NCBI GenBank assembly: GCA_949297565.1
Contig: CASFUI010000306.1
Span: forward strand, 1-6,261
DNA: 6,261 nucleotides
Source: an uncultured Eubacteriales bacterium
Lineage (GTDB): Bacteria > Bacillota > Clostridia > Lachnospirales > Lachnospiraceae
Direction of reading: 5' to 3'
Part shown: in pieces, positions 1 through 6,159 of the stretch
Numbering within the stretch: the first letter of the stretch is position 1
Layout: each line of letters starts with the position of its first letter
The notes under the pieces: generated by a model
The model's database searches: none
Seen by the model: the letters and a program-made list of their open reading frames with translations, nothing else
What the model was told of the DNA's origin: nothing
Made by a program: the position numbers and the translations under genes

Positions 1-167
1 TGTTAGGTCTTCCGCATGAGTTGTATACACCTATATTTGCAGTTGCAAGAATTTCAGGATGGAGTGCACATCGTATTGAGGAACTTATTAATTGCGGCAA
101 AATTATTCGTCCTGCATACAAGAATGTATGTCCTCATAATAAATATGTTCCATTGAAGGAGCGTTGA
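1..167 (+). CDS. gltA: Citrate synthase, C-terminal fragment (5' end outside window)
   Basis: The reading frame is open from the window edge and gives 54 residues before TGA at 165-167. It starts LGLPHELYTPIFAVARISGW and continues with SAHRIEEL, then KIIRPAYKNV near the end. The pattern (I/L)GxPxxLYTPIFAVAR-x-x-GW-x-AH-x-x-E followed by an R-P-x-Y block is the conserved C-terminal part of citrate synthases. It includes the small-domain arginine and the Arg-Pro stretch near the active site. The enzyme condenses oxaloacetate with acetyl-CoA to form citrate in the cytoplasm, feeding 2-oxoglutarate and glutamate synthesis in anaerobic Clostridia. The related 2-methylcitrate synthases share this region, so exact substrate choice cannot be settled from the fragment. 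A hairpin terminator follows 5 bases after the stop, so this is the last gene of its transcript and is probably unrelated to the cell-wall genes downstream. Confidence 0.88.
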   Translation, partial: LGLPHELYTPIFAVARISGWSAHRIEELINCGKIIRPAYKNVCPHNKYVPLKER

Positions 168-172
168 TTTTT

Positions 173-220
173 AAATGCGGCAAGTTGAGTGTCTTTTTAG
201 ACACTTGGCTGCTGCTATTT
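173..220 (+). terminator. Long hairpin terminator after citrate synthase
   Basis: Bases 177-194 pair with 199-215 around a TTTT loop (195-198). This gives about 17 base pairs including several G-T wobbles and one bulged A (182). The flanking AAAT (173-176) and ATTT (217-220) can extend the stem past a bulged T. The 3' side is followed by a modest T-rich stretch (218-226, interrupted by GAA) rather than a clean T-run. Its place just after the citrate synthase stop and before ddl fits an intrinsic terminator. Confidence 0.65.
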
Positions 221-245
221 GAATTTTGTGGGATATATGTACATG

Positions 246-275
246 TTCTCTGAATTGTCTGAAAATGTGTATAAC
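246..275 (+). promoter_or_regulatory. Possible weak promoter for ddl-murF unit
   Basis: A TATAAC -10-like hexamer lies at 270-275. A poor -35 candidate (TTCTCT, 246-251) lies 18 bases upstream. A promoter is expected between the citrate synthase terminator and ddl, and this is the best match in the gap, but the -35 is weak. The rest of the 168-324 gap holds only the terminator and the ddl ribosome binding site (GAAAGGGA, about 311-318). Confidence 0.25.
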
Positions 276-324
276 TATGTGAATATTGTGGAAAATTATT
301 GTCTTTGTATGAAAGGGATTCATT

Positions 325-1359
325 ATGAATATAGTTGTAATTGCTGGAGGAACCAGCACAGAGAGAGAGGTTTCTTTAGTTTCAAGTAAGCTTATATGTG
401 CATCTTTGAGGAGAAACGGTCACAGGGCAAATATTATAGATGTTTTTTTCGGAACAACAATGTACAGCGATACGGATGCGTTTTTCAGCGATGAAAATAA
501 TCTTGAAGAGCTTACGGCAGAATTGTCAGAAAAAAGTTCAGAAATTAAAGAAACTGAAAAAAAACGTGCCGAAGCAGGTGAGGGATTTTTTGGTCCAATG
601 GTGCTTGAGGTATGCAAGGCTGCTGACATTGTGTTTATAGGCCTTCACGGTGCAAACGGTGAGGACGGCAAAATACAGGCGGCATTTGACTTAATGGGAA
701 TAAAGTATACCGGTACCGATTATCTGAGCAGCGCCATTTCTATGGATAAATATTTGACGAAAAGAATACTCGTGACTGAGGGGATACCGATGCCTAAGGG
801 GGTAAGACTCAGAAAGGGTCACAAAATAGAGTATGTTCCTTTTCCATGTGTTGTTAAGCCGTGCTGCGGAGGCTCAAGTGTCGGCGTATCTATTGTTTCA
901 AATGAAGAGGAGTTTAAGGCGGCGGTTGAGCTGGCATTTTCATATGAAGACGAAATTATAGTTGAGGAATATATCAAGGGAAGAGAGTTTTCAGTTGCGG
1001 TGATTGACGGAAAGGCACTTCCTGTTATTGAGATAGAGCCTGTAAATGGTTTTTATGATTACAAAAATAAATATAGTGCCGGAGCTACAAAAGAGACATG
1101 TCCGGCGGATATTGACGAGGAGACGGCTAAGAGAATGATGCGCATGGCAGAGAAGGCCTGTGATGCGGTCGGAGTAAAAGCGTTTGCGCGAATTGATGCG
1201 CTTATGGACGAAGAAAATGAAATTTTCTGCCTTGAAATAAACACACTCCCGGGAATGACACCTACAAGTCTTGTTCCTCAGGAGGCTCAGGTTGTAGGTA
1301 TGTCTTATGACCAGCTGACACAGAAGCTGGTGGATTTATCTATGGAAAAATATATGTAG
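325..1359 (+). CDS. ddl: D-alanine--D-alanine ligase
   Basis: A 344-residue ATP-grasp ligase that joins two D-alanines using ATP, supplying the dipeptide end of peptidoglycan precursors in the cytoplasm. The N-terminal block GGTSTEREVSL (8-18) carries the substrate-binding Glu15. GLHGANGEDG (106-115) is the family HGxxGEDG motif. VVKPCCGGSSVGVS (176-189) holds the ATP lysine (K178) and serine loop. VEEYIKGREF is at 213-222, and Tyr250 in the KNKY segment matches the omega-loop tyrosine of D-Ala-D-Ala ligases. RID (289-291) and LEINTLPGMTPTSLVP (303-318) supply the Mg ligands D291, E304 and N306, and S315. From K178 on, these residues keep a constant offset to E. coli DdlB. About 40 charged residues (about 45-88) form an insertion compared with DdlB. 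ATG 325 is preceded by GAAAGGGA and places the motif as expected. murF follows almost directly. Confidence 0.96.
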   Translation: MNIVVIAGGTSTEREVSLVSSKLICASLRRNGHRANIIDVFFGTTMYSDTDAFFSDENNLEELTAELSEKSSEIKETEKKRAEAGEGFFGPMVLEVCKAADIVFIGLHGANGEDGKIQAAFDLMGIKYTGTDYLSSAISMDKYLTKRILVTEGIPMPKGVRLRKGHKIEYVPFPCVVKPCCGGSSVGVSIVSNEEEFKAAVELAFSYEDEIIVEEYIKGREFSVAVIDGKALPVIEIEPVNGFYDYKNKYSAGATKETCPADIDEETAKRMMRMAEKACDAVGVKAFARIDALMDEENEIFCLEINTLPGMTPTSLVPQEAQVVGMSYDQLTQKLVDLSMEKYM

Positions 1360-1375
1360 TGCTGCAAAGCGGAAT

Positions 1376-1380
1376 GAGGA
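1376..1380 (+). promoter_or_regulatory. Ribosome binding site deciding the murF start
   Basis: GAGGA lies 5 bases before ATG 1386. No comparable site precedes the earlier in-frame GTG (1359) or ATG (1374), so 1386 is the favoured start. ATG 1395 is a weaker alternative, 14 bases from the site. Confidence 0.7.
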
Positions 1381-1385
1381 TTATC

Positions 1386-2807
1386 ATGAAGGGAATGACG
1401 CTTAGGGCTGTGGCAGATGCATGTCATGGCATATATCACGGAGACGAAGCGTTTCTGGATAAAGAAGTTTCTTCAGTAACAACTGACAGCCGTAAAATTG
1501 AAAAGGACGGCATTTTTATCGCAATTTGCGGTGCAAGAAGCGACGGACATGACTATATAGGAAAGTGCTTTGATGAAGGAGCTGCGTGCTGCGTATCGCA
1601 GAGAGAGCTGCCGGGTGAGAAAAGACCTTACATACAGGTGGAATCTTCGCTTGAGGCTTTGAAACAGATTGCCGCATTTTACAGAAGGCAGCTTGATATA
1701 AAGGTGGTTGGAATTACGGGAAGTGTCGGCAAGACCAGCACAAAGGAGACAATTGCCTCCGTGCTTTCCCGTAAATACAGAGTCAGAAAGACTCAGGGCA
1801 ATTTTAACAATGAGATAGGTCTTCCTCTTACGGTCTTTACGCTTCGGGATGACGATGAGATTGCTGTGCTTGAGATGGGAATAAGCGATTTCGGGGAGAT
1901 GACAAGACTGACTGCGATTGCACAGCCTGATATCTGTGTGATAACGAATATAGGATTGTGCCACCTTGAAAATTTAAAGACAAGGGACGGAATTTTAAAA
2001 GCCAAGACCGAAATTTTCAAGTCGATGAATCCAAACGGGACGGCTATACTAAACGGTGATGACGACAAACTTGTAACGATTAGAGAGGTTTACGGCAAAA
2101 AGCCGGTTTTCTTCGGCATTGAGAACAGGGAGAATATTTACGCAAAGGATATTGTTAATAACGGACTTGAAGGCATGACTGCCGTGCTGTGCAATGTGCG
2201 TGCGTCAGACGGTGTAAATGAATTTAAAGTATCAATACCTGTCGCGGGAGAGCATATGGTGTATAACGCTATGGCTGCCGCGGCAGTAGGAGCGGAGTTT
2301 GGTCTGTCGTCACGGGAGATTGCCGAGGGAATAGCTGAGCTTGAGACAATTGCAGGGAGAAATCATATTATTAAGACGGAAAGTCTTTTAATACTTGACG
2401 ACTGTTATAATGCAAATCCTGTATCGATGAAAGCGGCTGTTGATGTACTTGCGTCTGCAAGGGGAAGAAAAGTTGCAGTTCTTGGAAGTATGTTTGAGCT
2501 TGGAGATGAGGAAGAGAAGCTTCATTATCAGATAGGAGAGCATATTGCTGAAAAGAATATTGATGTTCTCTTAACGGTCGGTGAGCTTGCGAGCCATATA
2601 GCGAGAGGCGCCGAAGCTTATTTGCAGTCTGCCTCCGGTTATTCCGATGCGGCGCGTCGCTGTGAAATACATGTATTTGAGACTAAGGAGGAACTCTCAG
2701 ATAAGCTTTCTTTGCTGTTAAAAAAAGGAGATAATGTTTTAGTAAAGGCATCACACGGAATGGAATTTCCGTATATTGTAAAAAAGCTGGAGGAACTTGA
2801 ATTATAA
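1386..2807 (+). CDS. murF: UDP-N-acetylmuramoyl-tripeptide--D-alanyl-D-alanine ligase
   Basis: MurF uses ATP to attach the D-Ala-D-Ala made by Ddl to the UDP-MurNAc-tripeptide, the last cytoplasmic step in building the pentapeptide precursor. From ATG 1386 the protein is 473 residues, normal for the family. The N-terminal UDP-binding domain has TTDSRKIEKDGIFIAI (32-47). The central ATPase domain has P-loop GITGSVGKTSTKE (109-121), NFNNEIGLPLTVF (139-151), LEMGISDFGEM (162-172) and NIGLCHLENL (188-197). The C-terminal domain has DDCYNANPVSM (338-348, the MurF form of the D-x-Y-N/A-x-N-P motif), VLGSMFELG (365-373) and LVKASHGMEF (452-461). The longer reading frame from GTG 1359 overlaps the ddl stop by one base but lacks a ribosome site. 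The gap to ddl is 26 bases, so the two are very likely cotranscribed, which is a common pairing for consecutive pathway steps. Confidence 0.95.
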   Translation: MKGMTLRAVADACHGIYHGDEAFLDKEVSSVTTDSRKIEKDGIFIAICGARSDGHDYIGKCFDEGAACCVSQRELPGEKRPYIQVESSLEALKQIAAFYRRQLDIKVVGITGSVGKTSTKETIASVLSRKYRVRKTQGNFNNEIGLPLTVFTLRDDDEIAVLEMGISDFGEMTRLTAIAQPDICVITNIGLCHLENLKTRDGILKAKTEIFKSMNPNGTAILNGDDDKLVTIREVYGKKPVFFGIENRENIYAKDIVNNGLEGMTAVLCNVRASDGVNEFKVSIPVAGEHMVYNAMAAAAVGAEFGLSSREIAEGIAELETIAGRNHIIKTESLLILDDCYNANPVSMKAAVDVLASARGRKVAVLGSMFELGDEEEKLHYQIGEHIAEKNIDVLLTVGELASHIARGAEAYLQSASGYSDAARRCEIHVFETKEELSDKLSLLLKKGDNVLVKASHGMEFPYIVKKLEELEL

Positions 2808-2812
2808 TTCAA

Positions 2813-2818
2813 AGGAGG
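2813..2818 (+). promoter_or_regulatory. Ribosome binding site deciding the lipoprotein start
   Basis: AGGAGG is 8 bases before ATG 2827 but only 2 before ATG 2821. It lies inside the frame that would open at TTG 2797, making that start unlikely. ATG 2827 also puts a typical signal peptide at the N-terminus. Confidence 0.8.
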
Positions 2819-2826
2819 AAATGCGT

Positions 2827-3162
2827 ATGAAGTACTGCAAGCGCTTTTTTGCGGCGGCGGTTGTCATCGTCCTGATTTTTTCAACTGCTGCCTGCGGTAA
2901 AAAGACAAAGCCGTCGATTGTCGGAAGCTGGAAGGCTGACAGCGGCACAGAAACAACATATGTTTTTAATGAGGACGGTACCGGTAAACTGTCAATGGGG
3001 GATATTTCAGCATCTTTTTCATATGAGCTGAGCGGTGATACTATAAAAATTACAACTGAAATTTTAAAACAGAAAGAGGAAAAGGAGTATAAGTATACTC
3101 TTGAGAGCGACAGGCTGACGCTTGAGAGAAATTCAGAACAGTTTTCATATACAAGACAATAA
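2827..3162 (+). CDS. Small secreted lipoprotein, lipocalin-like (function unknown)
   Basis: From ATG 2827 the product is 111 residues. It opens with MKYCKRFFAAAVVIVLIFST followed by AACGKK: a positive N-region, a hydrophobic core and a lipobox-like TAAC, with Cys23 as the probable lipidated residue. The mature protein would be anchored to the outer face of the membrane. The rest contains IVGSWKADSG, then a TYVFNEDGTGKLSMG strand pair, FSYELSGDTIKIT and YKYTLESDRLTLER. This repeated beta-strand pattern (G-x-W, F-N-x-D-G-T-G, Y-x-x-x-x-D-x-L-x-L) is seen in small lipocalin-like or DUF5640-type lipoproteins of Firmicutes. No catalytic residue is evident. It begins 19 bases after murF and is followed by the strong terminator, so it is probably the last gene of the cell-wall operon. 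A link to envelope function is inferred from that position only. Confidence 0.82.
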   Translation: MKYCKRFFAAAVVIVLIFSTAACGKKTKPSIVGSWKADSGTETTYVFNEDGTGKLSMGDISASFSYELSGDTIKITTEILKQKEEKEYKYTLESDRLTLERNSEQFSYTRQ

Positions 3163-3172
3163 ATCATTATTG

Positions 3173-3246
3173 ATATGCTCCCTTCCGGGCAGACAAGTGA
3201 GATAATAAAAACTTGTCTGCCGGGGAGGGAGCATATAATTTTTTTA
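3173..3246 (+). terminator. Strong intrinsic terminator ending the ddl-murF-lipoprotein unit
   Basis: Bases 3173-3198 pair with 3211-3236 around a 12-base A-rich loop (3199-3210). This gives a 26-position stem with one G-G mismatch (3187 against 3222) and one wobble. It is followed by a T-run at 3239-3245. It starts 10 bases after the lipoprotein stop. Confidence 0.95.
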
Positions 3247-3377
3247 GTGCAGGTTTTTCTGCAATATTAAGGGTATGATTTAAATTGTATATTAGCGTAA
3301 ATCACATTTTCTGGATGTTATCAATAATTTTAAAATTTATATTTAGTAAATAAATTATATATTTGATATAAAAATGC
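3247..3377. other. AT-rich gene-free spacer
   Basis: No reading frame with a ribosome site is seen on either strand. The stretch contains a 5-bp hairpin (3248-3252 with 3259-3263), a 12-base AT palindrome (3326-3337) and A/T tracts up to the promoter. The A/T tracts could act as an UP-type element or curved DNA for the promoter at 3378-3406, which is inference from composition. No operator with specific dyad symmetry is evident. Confidence 0.5.
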
Positions 3378-3406
3378 TTTACAAATACATTTTAGTGTGA
3401 TAGTAT
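3378..3406 (+). promoter_or_regulatory. Sigma-A-type promoter for the Tad-like unit
   Basis: TTTACA (3378-3383) and TAGTAT (3401-3406) are separated by exactly 17 bases. A TG dinucleotide at 3398-3399 makes an extended -10. Transcription would start near 3413, leaving a 5' leader of about 35-40 bases before the small membrane protein. It lies downstream of a strong terminator, so it defines a separate transcript. Confidence 0.75.
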
Positions 3407-3435
3407 ATTTATTGTAATCAATATATATTATATTT

Positions 3436-3443
3436 AAGGAGGT
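3436..3443 (+). promoter_or_regulatory. Near-perfect ribosome binding site for the small membrane protein
   Basis: AAGGAGGT sits 6 bases before ATG 3450. This is strong evidence that the short 59-codon frame is a real, well-translated gene. Confidence 0.9.
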
Positions 3444-3449
3444 AAAGGT

Positions 3450-3629
3450 ATGCATGATATTATTGAACATTACGGAAAGGTTGTTGTCGCTCTGGCTGGG
3501 GTTCTTGCAGCCGTGCTCCTCACAGTCGCGGTAGTGAGTATAGTCAATTCCAAGACAAAAACGGCAGTAGAAAACATATCCTACGAAAAGCAGATTACGG
3601 ATGCCATAGATGGAGTTGAGCAGAATTGA
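3450..3629 (+). CDS. Small single-span membrane protein, Tad-module associated
   Basis: A 59-residue protein starting MHDIIEHYGK, with one hydrophobic segment at about residues 11-32 (VVVALAGVLAAVLLTVAVVS core) and a polar tail, SKTKTAVENISYEKQITDAI (34-53). It has no signal-peptidase or lipobox site. The strong ribosome site and promoter just upstream, and the overlap of its stop with the ATPase start, make it a genuine first gene of the operon. I do not recognise the family. Its length, N-terminal Glu-x-Tyr-Gly just before the hydrophobic helix, and position are loosely like Flp/type IVb pilins or minor pseudopilins. However, the usual pilin cleavage site (Gly followed by a Glu-Tyr at +5/+6) is not clearly present. 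It may instead be a membrane adaptor for the motor. Confidence 0.85.
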   Translation: MHDIIEHYGKVVVALAGVLAAVLLTVAVVSIVNSKTKTAVENISYEKQITDAIDGVEQN

Positions 3630-4651
3630 GAGAGTCGCAGGTTGAAGATTTTATAGAACATCACAGCGATGAGCTGTTTAGTGAATTGAGAGAGGAGATA
3701 GCAGATGAAGAAATTACAGATATTGAATGGGATGGGTATAATCTCTGGATTACCCATTTAAAAAGAGGCAGTTATGTTTCCGAAAAGAAACTTTCACAGG
3801 CTTTTGTTGATAATTTGTCTATTCGTCTTGCCAATATTATGCTGGTATCTTTTAACAGGGCCAATCCTGTTCTTGAAGCAAACACAGAAAATTTAAGGAT
3901 TTCCATATGGCATGAGGCCAGATGCGGAAGAAAAAGTGTTGCAATCAGAAAAATTCCAACTTACATAAGATTTAATCATGAGACTCTTCTTGAGAGCGGT
4001 TACGCGCCTGAGACATTAATCAATCTTCTTGAGAACTGTACAAGGGCACATATGAACTGTGTAATAGGCGGTCAGCCTCATGCGGGGAAAACAGAATTAT
4101 TAAAATATATGTCAACCTACATATCAGCTGATGAAAAGGTTGGTGTATATGAGGATAATCAGGAGATTCATTACAGGATGATTAATCCCGGAAAAAAATG
4201 TGTGGAATTTTTTGTGGATGACAGATTTTCGTATTCTCAGGTTATCAGAGCAGGGCTGCGTCATAATGTGGACTGGATGCTGCTGTCGGAATCGAGGGGC
4301 GCCGAGGTTCTGGATTTGTTAAACTCTCTTTCGACAGGTGCCTGCTGTATGACAACAATGCATCTGGACAGCGTCAGGGGAATACCGGACAGAATGTATA
4401 ATATGCTGGGAGAGAGCAATGTCACTGACAGATTTATAAACAGCATATATAAATATATTGACGTTGGTGTGCTGGTCACATGCGACAAGTCAGAGAAAAG
4501 AAAAATTCAGGAGGTGGCCTTTTTTAACAGAGTTGACAGAGAAAATATCTGTACTGTGATATATGAGAATTCGGAATTTACAATGCAGGAAATACCGGAG
4601 GATATAATTAAGAGATTTTGCAGTTATGGTATAGACAATCCATATGCATAG
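3626..4651 (+). CDS. CpaF/TadA-like type II/IV secretion ATPase
   Basis: A 341-residue cytoplasmic ATPase of the TadA/CpaF branch, expected to power pilus assembly or secretion as a hexamer at the membrane platform. The N-terminal part has EITDIEWDGYNLWI (29-42), matching the ITDIxVNG strand of the family, and SVAIRKIPTYIRF (104-116). The nucleotide-binding part shows Walker A GGQPHAGKT (148-156), an Asp box VYEDNQEI (174-181), Walker B with catalytic Glu in LLSESRGAEVLDLL (219-232, E222), and a His box TTMHLDSVRGIPDRM (243-257, H246). It is shorter than typical CpaF proteins of roughly 400-450 residues, mainly at the N-terminus. The start is TTG 3626, overlapping the TGA of the preceding gene. 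An in-frame TGA at 3617 rules out an earlier start, no in-frame ATG occurs before residue 72, and GGAG at 3612-3615 can serve as ribosome site. Confidence 0.9.
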   Translation: MRESQVEDFIEHHSDELFSELREEIADEEITDIEWDGYNLWITHLKRGSYVSEKKLSQAFVDNLSIRLANIMLVSFNRANPVLEANTENLRISIWHEARCGRKSVAIRKIPTYIRFNHETLLESGYAPETLINLLENCTRAHMNCVIGGQPHAGKTELLKYMSTYISADEKVGVYEDNQEIHYRMINPGKKCVEFFVDDRFSYSQVIRAGLRHNVDWMLLSESRGAEVLDLLNSLSTGACCMTTMHLDSVRGIPDRMYNMLGESNVTDRFINSIYKYIDVGVLVTCDKSEKRKIQEVAFFNRVDRENICTVIYENSEFTMQEIPEDIIKRFCSYGIDNPYA

Positions 4652-4666
4652 TGAAAGGGGTAACTA

Positions 4667-6142
4667 ATGCGTTTAAGAATAAAGGACACTTACAAGAATA
4701 TAGGGAAAATAAAAGATATGGCAAATGACAGCGGAAGAAAATATGCTTTCAGGAAAAGTGTGGTGATGTCTGTCATTATGCTTACAGTTATCGCTGTGTT
4801 ATGCTCGGTATACAGGATGAATTTTATTTGCATTGCGGCGGCAGAACTTACAGCTCTGTTTATTACTCCCATGGTTATATTTTATTATTTTTTACAGCTT
4901 CAGGAGGATATGAGGTTTAATGACGTGGACGTTTATCTTCACCAGATGTCTTATTCATTTCAGAGAAGTCCTAAAGTTAATTCAGCGTTAAAAGATACTT
5001 CTCAGATATTGAGCGGGAAGGCAAAGAGAGTTGTGGAAAAGGCTGTGCGTATACTGGAGACGGATACTTCTTCGGGGGTATATGAAGAAGCGCTTGCAGT
5101 GATAGAAAAGGCCTATCCGTGTCACAAAATTAAAACACTGCACAGGCTGTTGATTTCAATAGAGGAAAAGGGAGGAAAATATCATCGCTCTCTTGATATT
5201 CTCATTGACGATTTTAACGGCTGGGTAAAGCGTGTGTATAAATATCAGGAAGATATACGTCTTGTAAGACGAAATTCAATTATAGGCATTATTTTAAGCT
5301 GTGTGCTTGCATCAGTGTCGGTTGTAATAAGTGCAGTTCTTGAAGGCTCTGCGGGAGTTTCTCTGAGTATTTCTGACAGGTGGGAATATCAGATTGCGTC
5401 GCTGCTGTTTGTAATTATCAATATATTATATTATTTATATGTAAATACTGCATATTGCAGAAATTGGCTGGCGAATGACCGTACAGATAAGCGGGTTATG
5501 AAGGATTACAGGCTTGTATTTGGTGAAAGCAGCAAGAGTGTGAAAATATTTGCAGTGGTGGTCTCATTTTTAATGGCATTTCTGGGAGTTTTGGCGTTGT
5601 TGATGAGAAATGTTATTTGGACAATAGGACTTTGGGGCTGTGCTTTGTATATAATTTCTGTACCTTATTTTAACAGGCAGAAGGCATTTAAAAGACTTCA
5701 GGAGGACGTTTACATAGCTTTTTCCGGCTGGCTTAGGGATGTGGTTATACGCTTGCAGGATGCGCCCCTTCAAGCCGCGGTCAGTGAGACGTATAGTAAT
5801 TGTCCGGCGGTTATGAAGGAGTCACTTGGGAAATTTATATATGAGCTGGATGAAAACCCGTCATCCGTAAAGCCTTATTATTCTTTTATGAATGAGTTTG
5901 AAATATTGGATATTTGTTCAACAGTCAGAACTCTTTACTCTGTATCTGAATTACCTTCAGATGATATTGATGAGATGATGAATACAATTATTAAGAGAAA
6001 TAATGAACTGGTTGACAAGCATGAGGAAATTAAAAATCAGAGCAATATCAGCGCGATGAAATTTGCTGAGTATATTCCCATGATTTTTGTATCGATAAAG
6101 ATTGCGGCAGATATGCTTCTTGTTATCACTAGCTATCTCTAA
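4667..6142 (+). CDS. TadB/TadC-like platform protein, two T2SS-F-type halves in one chain
   Basis: A 491-residue inner-membrane protein with about seven hydrophobic segments (about 30-48, 52-76, 204-226, 241-262, 292-312, 316-334, 468-490). Two cytoplasmic helical regions follow the membrane pairs: about 77-203 and 335-467. They begin alike, with LQLQEDMRF (77-85) and FKRLQEDVYI (341-350), and are followed by comparable helices. This is the pattern of two GspF/TadB-TadC units, which are normally separate proteins of about 300 residues each in Tad loci. The platform anchors the ATPase and probably turns with it to add pilin subunits. ATG 4667 has AAGGGG six bases upstream and lies 15 bases after the ATPase stop, so the genes are cotranscribed. 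Assignment rests on topology, internal repetition and context rather than a single signature, since sequence conservation in this family is low. Confidence 0.8.
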   Translation: MRLRIKDTYKNIGKIKDMANDSGRKYAFRKSVVMSVIMLTVIAVLCSVYRMNFICIAAAELTALFITPMVIFYYFLQLQEDMRFNDVDVYLHQMSYSFQRSPKVNSALKDTSQILSGKAKRVVEKAVRILETDTSSGVYEEALAVIEKAYPCHKIKTLHRLLISIEEKGGKYHRSLDILIDDFNGWVKRVYKYQEDIRLVRRNSIIGIILSCVLASVSVVISAVLEGSAGVSLSISDRWEYQIASLLFVIINILYYLYVNTAYCRNWLANDRTDKRVMKDYRLVFGESSKSVKIFAVVVSFLMAFLGVLALLMRNVIWTIGLWGCALYIISVPYFNRQKAFKRLQEDVYIAFSGWLRDVVIRLQDAPLQAAVSETYSNCPAVMKESLGKFIYELDENPSSVKPYYSFMNEFEILDICSTVRTLYSVSELPSDDIDEMMNTIIKRNNELVDKHEEIKNQSNISAMKFAEYIPMIFVSIKIAADMLLVITSYL

Positions 6143-6159
6143 AATTTTTAATGTGTGAA

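Noticed and set aside
286..313. Promoter TTGTGG-16-TATGAA just before ddl
   Set aside because: It would start transcription only a few bases before the ATG and overlap the ribosome site.
171..359. 62-codon minus-strand frame before ddl
   Set aside because: It overlaps the terminator and the ddl start, and its Ile/His-rich product looks like translated A/T-rich non-coding DNA.
325..1359. VanA/VanB-type D-Ala-D-lactate ligase (vancomycin resistance)
   Set aside because: The omega-loop tyrosine (Y250 in KNKY) and the murF neighbour point to a housekeeping D-Ala-D-Ala ligase. No vanH or vanX neighbours are present.
1359..1385. Longer murF start at GTG 1359 or ATG 1374
   Set aside because: No ribosome site precedes either, whereas GAGGA is correctly spaced for ATG 1386, and the extra residues do not match the family N-terminus.
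1473..1964. 163-codon minus-strand frame inside murF
   Set aside because: It lies entirely opposite a clearly conserved murF region and has no recognisable protein pattern.
2797..2826. Longer lipoprotein start at TTG 2797 or ATG 2821
   Set aside because: The AGGAGG site lies inside or too close to these starts, and the extra residues would precede a normal signal peptide.
2802..3167. 121-codon minus-strand frame opposite the lipoprotein
   Set aside because: Its composition is that of a reverse-complement shadow. The + strand has a strong ribosome site, signal peptide and lipobox.
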